Positions 8,576 through 19,071 of a stretch of DNA of 64,000 bases are shown here, piece after piece. Position numbers and translations under genes: made by a program. The stretch's first letter is position 1. Every line of letters begins with the position of its first letter. Source of the DNA: Rhizobium rosettiformans W3 (GTDB taxonomy: Bacteria > Pseudomonadota > Alphaproteobacteria > Rhizobiales > Rhizobiaceae); the NCBI RefSeq assembly GCF_004912135.1, contig NZ_STGU01000001.1:310001-374000 (forward strand). Direction: 5' to 3'. Under the pieces are notes generated by a model, which saw nothing but the letters and a program-made list of their open reading frames with translations, was not told where the DNA came from and searched no databases.

Positions 8576-8652
8576 CGCAGCCATGACGCGTATGCGAATC
8601 CGCTCTGGATTCGCGGCGTAAGGTTCGGGTCAGCCGACCAGGGTCATTGTCA

Positions 8653-8679
8653 TGGTGGGGAGGCAGGGATCGAACCTGC
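8653..8679 (-). other. tRNA 3'-end remnant (T-arm plus CCA) on the minus strand
   Basis: The minus strand reads a perfect T-arm, GCAGG-TTCGATC-CCTGC, followed by CTCCCC-A-CCA, exactly as at the 3' end of a tRNA gene. I could not find a matching GGGGAG 5' acceptor strand, D-arm or anticodon arm within about 120 bases, so it looks like a fragment. Such fragments are left at the ends of elements that integrate into tRNA genes. Confidence 0.4.
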
Positions 8680-8877
8680 TGCATGAAGCGTTCTCCGCTT
8701 TCAGGCTCTAATCCAGCCATGTTTCACTGAAATTGCGTCCGCAACTGTCTGTCGTCGCTCGCTCTTCTGCGCGTGCCCGGCAGGCGTCTTTAAGGTTTCG
8801 CGTGCTTCGAAAGGAGATGCGAGCCTGTCGCTGGTCGCAGTGCTTTTTCGATCCATTGGTTTTTAGGGCAGGCGTTG

Positions 8878-11800
8878 ATGGCTACGATCATTCCTTCGAT
8901 GAGCATCAATCAGATCAGGACGCTGGCAACGTCGACGATTGCGTCGTTCACCAGCGAAGATGTGGGCGCGCTGAGCTCGGCCCAGATCGCCGCGCTGTCA
9001 TCGAAGCAGATTTCCGCCTTTCAGACCGATGATTTCGATGGCTTTTCATCCAGCCAGCTGCGGGCCGTCTCGGCCGCAGCGGTGCGTGGCCTCACCATTG
9101 ATCAGCTTGCCGTCATCGACAGTGCCAAGATGATCGGGCTGGATAGCCGCCAGCTTGGTGCGCTGTCCTCCGTTCAGGTCGCAGCGCTTTCCGCAGACCA
9201 GTTCGACGCCCTGTCAACATCGCAGTTGAGCGCACTGACAAGCCTGGCGCTCGCCGGCCTTGGGACGGATGATATCGCGACGCTCACCTCCGCCGAGCTG
9301 GCAGCGCTGTCTACCCGTGCGCTGGCAGGCCTCTCCTCAGCCAACTTTGCAGCCTTCACCAGCAGCCAGCTCTCTGGCCTGACTTCGGCGCAGATCGCCT
9401 CTCTCTCCACCGCTGTCATCGCCAATCTCAGCACCAGCCAGATCGACGGCCTCTCCTCGCTGCAGCTCTCGGGCCTGACGTCGCGACAGATCTCGGTGCT
9501 TGCCGCCGACAAGCTCGCGTCCCTGGGAACCGATCAGATCATCGGACTGAGGAGCGGTGCCGTTGCTGCTCTCTCTTCCACGCAGGTTGCCGCCCTGTCG
9601 ACGCAGCAAGTCGACGCCTTGACGAGTGTCCAACTGGCAGCGTTGACGTCCACCGCGATCAAGGGGCTCGGTACTGAAGATATCGACGTGCTCTCGGCCG
9701 ATGATGTTGCCGCCATTGCGACACGGGCGCTGACCGGGCTTTCGCTTGATGTCTTCGGCTCGCTGACATCCGCCCAGCTCACCGCGCTCAGTTCCAGCAA
9801 GCTCGCGGCACTCACCACGGCGCAGATCGCTTCTTTGACCTCCGAGCAGGTCGACGGCTTTAGCTCTGCTCAACTGGCAGGTCTGTCTGGCGCTCAGGTG
9901 AACGCCCTGAGCTCCGGCACTTTGCTGTCGCTCAGCACCGATCAGATCAGCGGTCTTTCGACCCGTGTGATCGCCACGCTCGGCTCAGCCACCATCGCGG
10001 CGCTCGACAGTGCGCAGGTCGCGGCGCTTTCGACCTTGCAGATTGCCGCCTTGTCTTCGACCGGCGTGGCCGGGCTCGGGACGGACGATCTGGCGAATTT
10101 CTCCTCGACCGAATTCGCGGCCCTGAACACGCGCGCCCTTCAGGCGCTGTCGACCGTGCAGATCGCGACCCTGCTTTCCACGCAGCTGGCGGCTCTTTCT
10201 TCCGGTCAGGTGGCCGGCCTGACGACGACGCAGATCGCAGCGCTTACCAGCGCGCAGCTTGACGGCCTCACCACGACCCAGGTGGCAGCACTCACGTCGG
10301 CTCAGATCGTCGCCTTGGGCAGCGCCAACATCACCACGCTGTCCACCGCCCAGATCGCGGCCTTGAGCAGCCGGACTGTTGGTGCTCTGACCAGTGCCCA
10401 GCTCGATGCAATGACCAGCGATCAGATCGAGGCGCTGACATCGACACAGATTGCGGCTCTCTCTTCCAGTGACCTTGCAGCACTCTCCTCGGGCGACCTT
10501 TCTACCTTCTCCACATCCGAGTTCGCGGCCATCAGCCCAGCCGCCGTGCCCGGAATTTCATCGGCTGTCATCGGCAATCTGTCGACAGCCCTGATCGGGG
10601 CGATGAGCACACGCGCCGTGGCAGCCCTGAATTCCGCGCAGGTCGCGGCCATGACGTCGGCTCAGATCGCGGCGCTGTCGAGCGCGCAGATTGCGGCCCT
10701 GTCTTCGACCTCCGTCGCCGCACTCGGCTCGGATGATCTCTCGACCTTCGATTCCGCCGACATTGCTGCGCTGAATGCCCGGTCTCTCGCCGGCCTCTCG
10801 ACCAGCGCCTTTGCCAGCCTGACCTCCGGTCAGTTGGTTGCGCTCAGCTCGGCCCAGGTAGTCGCGCTTTCAACCGCCATCATCGGTTCTCTGAGCAGCG
10901 CCCAGCTGAGTGCCTTGACGACGAGCCAGATTGCCATGCTCTCGTCCAGCCAGGTTGCTGCACTTTCGACCGCGGCACTCGCTCTGCTCGATAGCGCGCA
11001 GATCGGGGCCATCAGCACAAGGTCAATCGGCGCGCTGACATCCCAGCAGGTTTCCGCCTTGAACACGGCAACCTTCGATGCCTTGACGACCGTGCAGCTC
11101 AGCGCGCTGAGTTCGTCGGCGATCCGCGCCCTGACGACCGGCGCCATCAGCACATTGACCTCGTCCGAGATTGCCGCTCTGCCCTCTCGGGTGATTGCAG
11201 CGCTCTCCACCAGTAGCATCGCGTCCTTCACTTCCGAGCAGATCTCGAGCCTCACGGGCACTCAGGCCGCGGCGCTGACGACAGCGCAAATCGACAGTCT
11301 CACCAGCGCACAGATCGATTTCCTCTCGACGGGCGCCATTGCCGGGCTCACCAGCACCCAGCTTCGGTCGCTGACGTCGGAGCAATTCGGCTCTCTGTCC
11401 ACGGCGCAGATGCAATCGCTGAGCACGCGCGCCATTGGAGACCTTGGCAGTACCCTGTGGTCCGCCATCGGCAGCGCCGAATTTGCGGCTCTTTCCACCG
11501 CGCAGCTTTCGGCGCTGGGCAGCGCGCCTTTGGCTAGCGCCCAGCTCGATACGCTTTCCTCGTCGGAACTCGGCGTGTTGAGCACGCGCACCATCGCCTC
11601 CATCGCCCCGTCCTCCTTCGCGACCCTCGACACGGCCCAACTCGCCGGTCTCACCTCCGCCCAGGCGGCCGCGCTGACAACGGCGCAGATCGGCGGCCTG
11701 AGCAGCGATCAATTCGATGGTCTGACGACGGCCGCCATCGCTGCCCTCAGCAGCACTCAACTGCGGGCGCTTTCGACGGATACATTCGCCTCGCTCTCCA

Positions 11801-12540
11801 CCAGTCAGGTTGCGGCGATCAACAGCCGTGCCTTCGCAGGCCTCAGCTCCACCCAGATCCAGGCCCTGTCTTCCGAGCAGATCGGGTCTCTGACGACAGC
11901 CTTGCTGGCGCTGCTGTCCAGTGCGGCCGTGGCCGGACTGACGACAGACGATATCGATGTGCTCGACCCGAGCGACATCGCTGCCATCAATGCGCGTGCG
12001 ATCGCCGGATTGTCGACGGCAAACATTGCCGCTCTCGACAGCGCCCAGCTCGCCGCGTTGACTTCCGCACAGCTGAGCGCTCTGACAACGGCACAGGTGC
12101 GGGCGCTGACATCGAGCCAGGTCGCAGGCCTCTCCAGTGGTCAGTTTGCCGCTCTGTCCTCGACACAGATTCGCACCCTCTCCACCGACAGCATCGTCGC
12201 CTTGAACACGGATCAGGTCGCAGCGCTCAACTCGCGGGTCATCGGTGCGCTCTCGACTGAGCAGCTTGTCGCCATGACCACGGCACAGATCGAGGCCCTG
12301 ACCCCGGCACAGGTTGCCGCCCTCGGCTCGGCTGCGATCCGCGCCCTGGAGAGTGCGGATCTGCAGCTCTTCTCCACTGCTGACATCGCAGCCATCGGTA
12401 CCGGGGCAATTGCCGGACTGTCGACGGATGACATAGGTGATCTCAGCACCTCCCAGCTTCTCGCCCTGACGACGCCGCAGGTCCAGGCCATGAACGATTA
12501 CCAGCTCGCAGCTGTCCTCGCGGCCTATCAGGAGATCTGA
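8878..12540 (+). CDS. giant octapeptide-repeat protein (1220 aa) with 17-unit superrepeats
   Basis: After about 15 residues the whole protein is an array of about 150 octapeptides with the consensus [AG]-L-[ST]-[ST]-x-Q-[IVL]-[AxD], for example ALSSAQIA. A marker block, G-L-G-T-D-D-[IL]-A then x-[LF]-[ST]-S-[AT]-[ED]-[LIF]-A then A-L-x-T-R-A-L-A, recurs at 9256, 9664, 10072, 10480, 10720, 11128, 11512, 11935 and 12343. Most gaps are 408 bp (17 octads). The only break in the octad phase is a five-residue insertion after 11512. I see no signal peptide, no membrane segment, no cysteine and one tryptophan. The Leu-Ser/Thr-x-x-Gln pattern resembles repeated helix caps, so a tight solenoid is possible. 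Function is unknown; a large secreted or surface protein is a guess. The ATG at 8878 is preferred over a TTG three bases before it. Confidence 0.9.
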   Translation: MATIIPSMSINQIRTLATSTIASFTSEDVGALSSAQIAALSSKQISAFQTDDFDGFSSSQLRAVSAAAVRGLTIDQLAVIDSAKMIGLDSRQLGALSSVQVAALSADQFDALSTSQLSALTSLALAGLGTDDIATLTSAELAALSTRALAGLSSANFAAFTSSQLSGLTSAQIASLSTAVIANLSTSQIDGLSSLQLSGLTSRQISVLAADKLASLGTDQIIGLRSGAVAALSSTQVAALSTQQVDALTSVQLAALTSTAIKGLGTEDIDVLSADDVAAIATRALTGLSLDVFGSLTSAQLTALSSSKLAALTTAQIASLTSEQVDGFSSAQLAGLSGAQVNALSSGTLLSLSTDQISGLSTRVIATLGSATIAALDSAQVAALSTLQIAALSSTGVAGLGTDDLANFSSTEFAALNTRALQALSTVQIATLLSTQLAALSSGQVAGLTTTQIAALTSAQLDGLTTTQVAALTSAQIVALGSANITTLSTAQIAALSSRTVGALTSAQLDAMTSDQIEALTSTQIAALSSSDLAALSSGDLSTFSTSEFAAISPAAVPGISSAVIGNLSTALIGAMSTRAVAALNSAQVAAMTSAQIAALSSAQIAALSSTSVAALGSDDLSTFDSADIAALNARSLAGLSTSAFASLTSGQLVALSSAQVVALSTAIIGSLSSAQLSALTTSQIAMLSSSQVAALSTAALALLDSAQIGAISTRSIGALTSQQVSALNTATFDALTTVQLSALSSSAIRALTTGAISTLTSSEIAALPSRVIAALSTSSIASFTSEQISSLTGTQAAALTTAQIDSLTSAQIDFLSTGAIAGLTSTQLRSLTSEQFGSLSTAQMQSLSTRAIGDLGSTLWSAIGSAEFAALSTAQLSALGSAPLASAQLDTLSSSELGVLSTRTIASIAPSSFATLDTAQLAGLTSAQAAALTTAQIGGLSSDQFDGLTTAAIAALSSTQLRALSTDTFASLSTSQVAAINSRAFAGLSSTQIQALSSEQIGSLTTALLALLSSAAVAGLTTDDIDVLDPSDIAAINARAIAGLSTANIAALDSAQLAALTSAQLSALTTAQVRALTSSQVAGLSSGQFAALSSTQIRTLSTDSIVALNTDQVAALNSRVIGALSTEQLVAMTTAQIEALTPAQVAALGSAAIRALESADLQLFSTADIAAIGTGAIAGLSTDDIGDLSTSQLLALTTPQVQAMNDYQLAAVLAAYQEI

Positions 12541-12564
12541 TCCCCGAGGGATGCGAGCTGCGCC

Positions 12565-13035
12565 TCAGGGCCGTCTTGGTCGGGCGAAGGGATCGATCAG
12601 GATATCCGGCTCGTATTTTGGATTGCGGATGTCGTCGGGTGGGGCAAAGCCGGGTTCTTCGAGCAGGAAGCGGCCATCCACCCAGCCAGAGATGCGTGGG
12701 AGATCAACGGTCGCGACGCGGCACCAGTAGCCGCCACGGCTGTCCTTGCAGGAGAGCCGCTCGATCGGCGTTCCCTCTTCGAGCGCATGGATGATGCGGA
12801 AAGTAGGCCCTGCACCGGAATAGACCGGGAGGCGTTGGCCAGGGGGCAGGCCGCGGACGTGCCAGAGATAGCTGTCCAGCATCAACCCGCCGCCGTCGAT
12901 GTCCGGGGCAGGGATCACCTGAGGCTCTTGTGCCATCGATGAGGTGGCAAGAAGCGTGGCCGCGAACAGAACGACCGCCATCGCCGTGACGGTCTTCTGG
13001 TGCCTGTATCCGGTCTCGTTCAGCTCGCCGCGCAT
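12565..13035 (-). CDS. secreted SH3-domain protein
   Basis: The 156-residue product begins with a signal peptide (basic start, then MAVVLFAATLLATSSMA, cleavage before QEP). It contains one bacterial SH3-like module: GLPPGQRLPVYSGAGPTFRI, EEGTPIERLSC, WCRVATVDLPRISGWVDGRFL. These domains bind cell-wall peptides or serve as adaptors in the periplasm. The ATG at 13035 follows GGAGAGCGAC; an ORF opening further upstream has no good ribosome site. It is convergent with the octapeptide gene, 24 bases apart, with no link evident. Confidence 0.8.
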   Translation of the reverse strand: MRGELNETGYRHQKTVTAMAVVLFAATLLATSSMAQEPQVIPAPDIDGGGLMLDSYLWHVRGLPPGQRLPVYSGAGPTFRIIHALEEGTPIERLSCKDSRGGYWCRVATVDLPRISGWVDGRFLLEEPGFAPPDDIRNPKYEPDILIDPFARPRRP

Positions 13036-13176
13036 GTCGCTCTCCTGATTCCGCCCGATGATACGGAGGAGAGCGCCGCGGTGCCACCGGTTTGGTCGGT
13101 CAGGGTAAACGCGCCGTCGAAGGGCAGGATTCCTTATCGGATATCCCACCCTTCGCGCCCCGCAGGCCCCGCGAAG

Positions 13177-14601
13177 TCAGTGCGCGATCATCACGTGGCG
13201 GACGGCGGTGTAGTCTTCCAGCGCGTAGAGCGACATGTCTTTGCCATAGCCGGACTGCTTCATGCCGCCATGGGGCATCTCGTTGCAGAGCATGAAGTGG
13301 GTGTTGATCCAGGTGCAGCCGTAACGCAGCTTGGCGGCGGTCTGCATGGCGCGGGAGATGTCCTTGGTCCAGACGGAGGAGGCAAGGCCGTAGTCGCTGT
13401 CATTGGCCCAGGCGACGGCCTGTTCGGCTTCCGTGAAGCGGGTGACGGAAACGACCGGACCGAAGACTTCGCGCCGGACGATCTCGTCGTCCTGCGTTGC
13501 GCCGGCAATGACGGTCGGGGTGTAGAAGAAGCCCTTGTCGGAGCCGAGCTTGCCGCCGGTCACGACTTCCATGTGCTTGTGTTCGGCCGCGCGGGTGACA
13601 AAGCTTTCGACGCGGTCGCGCTGGCGCTTGGAGATCAGCGGACCGATCTCGTTTTCGGCGTCGTCGGCCTGGTTGAACTTGATGGTCGACACGGCGCTGG
13701 CGAGATCGGCGACGAAGCGGTCATAGATCTTGTCGCTCGCATAGATGCGGCAGGCGGCGGTGCAGTCCTGGCCGGCATTGTAATAGCCGAAGGTGCGAAT
13801 CGCCGAGACGACGGCGTCGATATCGGCATCGTCATGCACGATGACCGGGGCCTTGCCGCCAAGTTCGAGATGGGTGCGCTTCACGGTCTTGGCAGCCGCC
13901 GTCAGCACCTTCTTACCCGTTGCGATATCGCCGGTGATGGAGACCATTGCGATCTTCGGGTGGTTGATCAGCGCATTGCCGACGCTTTCGCCGCGGCCGA
14001 GCACGACGTTGACCACACCTTCCGGCAGGATGTCGGCCATGACCTTGGCGAGCTTGAGTGCCGTCAGCGGCGTCTGCTCGGAGGGCTTGAAGACGATGGT
14101 GTTGCCGCCGGCAAGCGCCGGTGCGAGCTTCCAGGCCATCATCATCAGCGGATAGTTCCAGGGCGCGATCGAGCCGATGACGCCGACGGCATCGCGGCGG
14201 ATCATGGAGGTGAAGCCCGGGAGGTATTCGCCCGAGACGGGGGCCTGCAGCGTGCGGATCGCACCGGCGAAGAAGCGATAGCAGTCAACGATGGCCGGAA
14301 TTTCATCGTTGAGCACGGCGTTGATCGGCTTGCCGCAGTTGAGGCTTTCAAGCGCTGCGAAAGCGGCGGCATCCTTCTCGATCGCATCGGCGATCGCGAG
14401 CAGATAGCCGGCGCGCTGGCCGGGGGTCGTCTGCGACCAGGAGACGAAGGCGCCTTCGGCGGCGTCGACAGCCGCTTCGACCTGGGCGAGCGAGGCTTCG
14501 GGGAGATCGATGATGACGTCGCCGGTCTTCGGGTTCAGGATCTTTTCGTCCGTCTCTGTGCCGGCTTCGAACTTGGCGCCGATCAGCATCTGGGTGTCCA
14601 T
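13177..14601 (-). CDS. aldehyde dehydrogenase, gamma-aminobutyraldehyde-type (PatD/YdcW-like)
   Basis: This 474-residue NAD-dependent dehydrogenase has the cofactor-site motif [10 protein letters not shown], the glutamate motif LELGGKAP, and the nucleophile in [12 protein letters not shown]. Placement at the end of an SBP-ATPase-permease-permease operon mirrors E. coli ydcSTUVW, where YdcW (PatD) oxidises 4-aminobutyraldehyde from putrescine to GABA. A polyamine-derived aldehyde is therefore the likely substrate, by context. The ATG at 14601 follows GGGAGAACGAC; the longer ORF upstream lacks a ribosome site. It lies about 70 bases behind the last permease. Confidence 0.88.
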   Translation of the reverse strand: MDTQMLIGAKFEAGTETDEKILNPKTGDVIIDLPEASLAQVEAAVDAAEGAFVSWSQTTPGQRAGYLLAIADAIEKDAAAFAALESLNCGKPINAVLNDEIPAIVDCYRFFAGAIRTLQAPVSGEYLPGFTSMIRRDAVGVIGSIAPWNYPLMMMAWKLAPALAGGNTIVFKPSEQTPLTALKLAKVMADILPEGVVNVVLGRGESVGNALINHPKIAMVSITGDIATGKKVLTAAAKTVKRTHLELGGKAPVIVHDDADIDAVVSAIRTFGYYNAGQDCTAACRIYASDKIYDRFVADLASAVSTIKFNQADDAENEIGPLISKRQRDRVESFVTRAAEHKHMEVVTGGKLGSDKGFFYTPTVIAGATQDDEIVRREVFGPVVSVTRFTEAEQAVAWANDSDYGLASSVWTKDISRAMQTAAKLRYGCTWINTHFMLCNEMPHGGMKQSGYGKDMSLYALEDYTAVRHVMIAH

Positions 14602-14670
14602 GTCGTTCTCCCTTTCATCAGACTTCAATTGCGAGACCGGCGGCCGCGGCCGCACGGATTCGGTGGTTTA

Positions 14671-15486
14671 TCATTTGCCGTTGCCTGCGATCTGGTCGGT
14701 ATCGCGGGTCAGATAATAGGCTGCCAGGATCGGCAGGAAAGTGACGATGACCACGACCACGGCGACCACGTTGGTGACCGGGCGCTGGCGTGGGCGGATC
14801 AGTTCTTCGAGCATCCAGATCGGCAGGGTCGATTGCTGGCCGGCGGTAAACGTGGTGACGATGACCTCGTCGAAGGAGAGCGCAAAGGCGAGCATGCCGC
14901 CGGCGAGAAGGGCTGTCGCGATGTTCGGCAGGATCACATGGCGGAAGGTCTGGAAGCCGTCAGCGCCGAGATCCATCGAGGCCTCGATCAAGGAGCCGGA
15001 GGTGCGGCGGAAGCGGGCGACGGCGTTGTTGTAGACGACGACGACGCAGAAGGTGGCGTGGCCGAGGATGATCGTCCAGAAGGAGAAGGGGATATCCGCG
15101 AGCGAAAAGGCCGAGCGCAGCGCAATGCCGGTGATGATGCCGGGCAGCGCGATCGGCAGGATCACGAGCAGCGAGATCACTTCGCGACCAAAGAACTTGG
15201 TGCGGGCGACGGCGGCGGCTGCGAGTGTGCCGAGCACGAGCGCGATGACCGTTGCGATGCTTGCGACCTTGACCGAGAGTGTGAGCGCTTCCCAGATGTC
15301 CGGACGGTTCCAGGCGACGGCGAACCATTTGGTGGTGAAGCCCGGCGGCGGCCACTGGAAGGTCTTTTCCTCCGTGGTGAAGGCATAGACGAAGATCAGC
15401 AGGATCGGCAGGTGCAGGAAGGCGAGGCCCGCGCCGGCGGCGATCTTCAAGGACAGGCCTGATGACTGGGAGCGGTCAGAGCGCAT
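14671..15486 (-). CDS. ABC transporter permease, spermidine/putrescine type (YdcV-like)
   Basis: The 271-residue protein has six predicted transmembrane helices and the EAA loop [21 protein letters not shown] that docks on the ATPase. Its profile is PotC/YdcV-like. The ATG at 15486 lies inside the stop region of the preceding permease (11-base overlap), showing translational coupling. Together with the other permease it forms the channel of the polyamine-type importer. Specificity comes from the binding protein and is not proven. Confidence 0.88.
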   Translation of the reverse strand: MRSDRSQSSGLSLKIAAGAGLAFLHLPILLIFVYAFTTEEKTFQWPPPGFTTKWFAVAWNRPDIWEALTLSVKVASIATVIALVLGTLAAAAVARTKFFGREVISLLVILPIALPGIITGIALRSAFSLADIPFSFWTIILGHATFCVVVVYNNAVARFRRTSGSLIEASMDLGADGFQTFRHVILPNIATALLAGGMLAFALSFDEVIVTTFTAGQQSTLPIWMLEELIRPRQRPVTNVVAVVVVIVTFLPILAAYYLTRDTDQIAGNGK

Positions 15487-16426
15487 CGAAGGCCCCCATG
15501 CGTTTGGCGATCGTGAGATAGATCCCCATGATGACGATCGGCACGACCGAGAAGGCGGCAGCAAGCGGGATGTTGCCGGCGGTTCCCTGCTGGGCATAGA
15601 CCGCCTGGCCGATGAAGAGGCGCGAGGTGCCGACGATCTGCGGGATGATGTAATCGCCCATGGTCAGCGAGAAAGTGAAGATCGAGCCGGCGACGATGCC
15701 GGGGAGCGCCAAGGGAAAGAGCACATGGCGGAAGGTCTGGCGGCTATCGGCACCGAGATCGCCCGAGGCTTCGATCAGATTGCCGGGCACGCGCTCCAGC
15801 GCTGCCTGGATCGGCAGGATCATGAAGGGCAGCCAGACATAGACGAAGACGATGAAAGTGCCGAGATAGCTGATCGACAGGGAATTGCCGCCGATCACGG
15901 GGATGGCGAGGATGCCGTCGAGCAGCCAGGTCAGATGCAGTTTCGCGAAGAGCCAGGTGAGGATGCCTTCCTTGGCGAGGATCAGCTTCCAGGCATAGAC
16001 TTTGACGAGATAGCTCGACCAGAGCGGCAGCATGATGCCGAGATAGAAGACAGCCTTCCAGCGACCCTTGGCGTAGCGCGCGGCATAATAGGCGATCGGG
16101 AAGGCGATGACGGCGGATGCCAGCGTGACAGCCGCCGACATCAGCAGCGTGCGCAGGATGATGTCGAAATTGGCCGGGCGGAGCAGTTCGCCATAGGTCG
16201 CGAGCGTGAACTCGTAATTGATCAGGCCGGAAAATTGATCGATCGAGAAGAAGCTCTGCATGAGCAAAGCGATCAGAGAACCGACATAGATGATGCCGAG
16301 CCAGAGCAGGGGCGGCACCAGCATCAGAACCAGCAGCAGGTTGGGACGCCGCCAGAACAGATCCGAGAGCCGCCCCATCAGGCCCTGACGGCCAGGGGTG
16401 ATGGCGGGTGCGGAGATCGCCGTCAT
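15476..16426 (-). CDS. ABC transporter permease, spermidine/putrescine type (YdcU/PotB-like)
   Basis: This 316-residue inner-membrane subunit has a long N-terminal stretch ([20 protein letters not shown]) and six helices. Its EAA loop is [21 protein letters not shown]. Its ATG overlaps the TGA of the ATPase gene in an ATGA pair at 16423-16426, and its 3' end overlaps the next permease, so three genes are translationally chained. Confidence 0.88.
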   Translation of the reverse strand: MTAISAPAITPGRQGLMGRLSDLFWRRPNLLLVLMLVPPLLWLGIIYVGSLIALLMQSFFSIDQFSGLINYEFTLATYGELLRPANFDIILRTLLMSAAVTLASAVIAFPIAYYAARYAKGRWKAVFYLGIMLPLWSSYLVKVYAWKLILAKEGILTWLFAKLHLTWLLDGILAIPVIGGNSLSISYLGTFIVFVYVWLPFMILPIQAALERVPGNLIEASGDLGADSRQTFRHVLFPLALPGIVAGSIFTFSLTMGDYIIPQIVGTSRLFIGQAVYAQQGTAGNIPLAAAFSVVPIVIMGIYLTIAKRMGAFDAL

Positions 16427-17412
16427 GCGGCCTCCTCCATATAATGCAGGTCGGAGGGCGACCAGGCGATGCGGATGCTTTCGCCGGCTTGAGGCGCGGA
16501 CTGGCCAGCGGGCAGTGAGACGGTGAGGGCCGTCACCGCCGTTTCGACGAAGAGCTTGGTCGAGGCGCCGAGGAAGCTGGTCGATCGCACGGTCGCCTCG
16601 ACACCGCCTTCCGAGACGATGCGGATCGCTTCGGGGCGCAGGCTCGTCCAGCGGGATTCTCCGCCGAGCGCCTTCATCGCTTCGGGCGCAATCACATTCG
16701 AGGAGCCGACGAAATCGGCGACGAAGCGGGTGCGCGGGCGGTTGTAGATCTCGTGCGGTGTTCCGGCCTGGACGATCTTGCCGTCATTGAAGACAGCGAC
16801 GCGGTCGGCCATAGAGAGCGCTTCGCCCTGGTCATGGGTGACGAAGACAAAGGTGATGCCGAGCGAACGTTGCAGGCTCTTCAACTCCTCCTGCATCTGT
16901 TCGCGCAGTTTCAGGTCGAGTGCGCCGAGCGGCTCGTCGAGCAGCAGAACCTTGGGCTTGTTCACCAGTGCACGGGCGAGCGCCACGCGCTGCCGCTGGC
17001 CGCCGGAGAGCTGACCGGGCTTGCGGGTGCCGTAGCCGGGGAGTTTCACCATCTCCAGGGCCTTCTCGGCCTCGCGGTGGCGTTCGGACTTGGTGACGCC
17101 CTTGACCATCAGGCCATAGGCGACGTTGTCGAGAATGTTCAGGTGCGGGAAGAGGGCATAGTCCTGGAAGACCGTGTTGACGTTGCGGCGATAGGGCGGC
17201 ACGCCCTCGGCCGTCTCGCCGAAGATCTCGATATGGCCAGACGTCGGCTGTTCGAAGCCGGCGATCAGACGCAGGCAGGTCGTCTTGCCGGAGCCGGAGG
17301 GCCCGAGCATGGCGAAGAATTCACCTGGCTCGACGGTCAGGTCGACGGCATCGACGGCTTTCACGCTGCCGAAATGGCGCGAGACCTTCGAGAAGGAGAC
17401 GGCTGCGGTCAT
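16423..17412 (-). CDS. ABC transporter ATP-binding protein, PotA/YdcT-like
   Basis: The 329-residue ATPase shows Walker A GPSGSGKTT, the Q-loop region, signature LSGGQRQRVALARAL, Walker B VLLLDEPLGALD and the switch histidine in VTHDQGEALSMADRV. A C-terminal TOBE-type regulatory domain (about 240-329) follows, as in polyamine and iron importers. It energises uptake through the two permeases encoded directly downstream. A gap of about 180 bases with a palindromic repeat separates it from the binding-protein gene. Confidence 0.93.
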   Translation of the reverse strand: MTAAVSFSKVSRHFGSVKAVDAVDLTVEPGEFFAMLGPSGSGKTTCLRLIAGFEQPTSGHIEIFGETAEGVPPYRRNVNTVFQDYALFPHLNILDNVAYGLMVKGVTKSERHREAEKALEMVKLPGYGTRKPGQLSGGQRQRVALARALVNKPKVLLLDEPLGALDLKLREQMQEELKSLQRSLGITFVFVTHDQGEALSMADRVAVFNDGKIVQAGTPHEIYNRPRTRFVADFVGSSNVIAPEAMKALGGESRWTSLRPEAIRIVSEGGVEATVRSTSFLGASTKLFVETAVTALTVSLPAGQSAPQAGESIRIAWSPSDLHYMEEAA

Positions 17413-17461
17413 GGGGACTCCAGGATTTCAGTAGGGTGCCGACAGAAGGCCAGCGGAGGTC

Positions 17462-17586
17462 TACACCCTCCCCTTGAGGGGGAGGGTCGGAACGAAGGTC
17501 CGGGGTGGGGTGACCACCAGAGTGTCGTTTAGAAATCACCCCCACCCGCGCGTTCCGCGCGACCTCCCCCCTCAAGGGGGAGGTGG
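17462..17586. repeat. rhizobial intergenic palindromic repeat, inside the ydc-like operon
   Basis: Two inverted hairpins face each other: CCCTCCCCTTGAGGGGGAGGG at the left and CCTCCCCCCTCAAGGGGGAGG at the right, with a GC-rich linker. The same motif recurs near 28.1, 39.3, 49.6 and 49.87 kb. Between a binding-protein gene and its ATPase gene it could trim or stabilise the mRNA and lower expression of the downstream genes. Confidence 0.7.
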
Positions 17587-17590
17587 GAGA

Positions 17591-18748
<1,158 letters not shown>

Positions 18749-18898
18749 CGCGAGGTCTCCCGGTTGTGAGGCCGCTTTGCGTGCCCCTTATTGTTCCCGG
18801 AGAAAAAGTTGCCGCGATTTTACCGCATTCGCAAATTCATTCGTCAGAATGGCGGTATCGGTTTTTCCGATGGGGAGTCGTGAGGTGCTTGTTGGTTT

Positions 18899-19052
18899 TT
18901 GCCCCTCATCCCCGGCGCAACGAGTTGCGCCTTAGCTGCCGCCACCTTCTCCCCGCGAACGGGGAGAAGGCCGATGGGGCCGCCGTGTCCGCCTTCTCCC
19001 CGCCTGCGGGGAGAAGGTCCCGGCTGGGGGATGAGGGGAGCCTCACTCGATG
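18899..19052. repeat. rhizobial intergenic palindromic repeat (type CTTCTCCCCG)
   Basis: The gap 18749-19071 holds this element and no gene. Two hairpins, CTTCTCCCCGCGAACGGGGAG and CTTCTCCCCGCCTGCGGGGAG, are bracketed by CCCCTCATCC and GGATGAGGGG. The same arrangement recurs at 39.18-39.29 and 49.63-49.74 kb. Confidence 0.7.
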
Positions 19053-19071
19053 CCATGTAGCTAGGGAGAAG

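Larger units (their letters stand above)
8458..8877 (+). other. 420-base non-coding leader region before the giant repeat gene
   Basis: No convincing gene is visible here. The stretch at 8510-8580 is clearly richer in A+T than its surroundings and contains a promoter-like pair. A perfect 8-bp hairpin (GCGAATCC, loop GCTCT, GGATTCGC) lies at 8594-8614, and a tRNA 3'-end-like sequence follows on the minus strand at 8653-8679. The rest, up to the ATG at 8878, has no recognised element. Confidence 0.5.

Noticed and set aside
8653-8720. Circularly permuted tmRNA or selenocysteine tRNA
   Set aside because: Neither a GGGGAG 5' strand, a tag frame nor a TCA anticodon arm could be found around the T-arm.
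9174-12491. Many minus-strand open frames across the octapeptide gene
   Set aside because: They arise from the 24-bp periodic sequence, which keeps other frames free of stops. Their products are low-complexity with no starts or ribosome sites.
8878-12540. CRISPR or DNA satellite explanation for the repeats
   Set aside because: The period is exactly in codon phase, third positions vary, and the protein pattern is far better conserved than the DNA, so selection acts on the protein.
13000-15462. An 820-codon plus-strand frame opposite the aldehyde dehydrogenase and permease genes
   Set aside because: It has no family motifs and lies antisense to well-defined enzymes. High G+C keeps it open.
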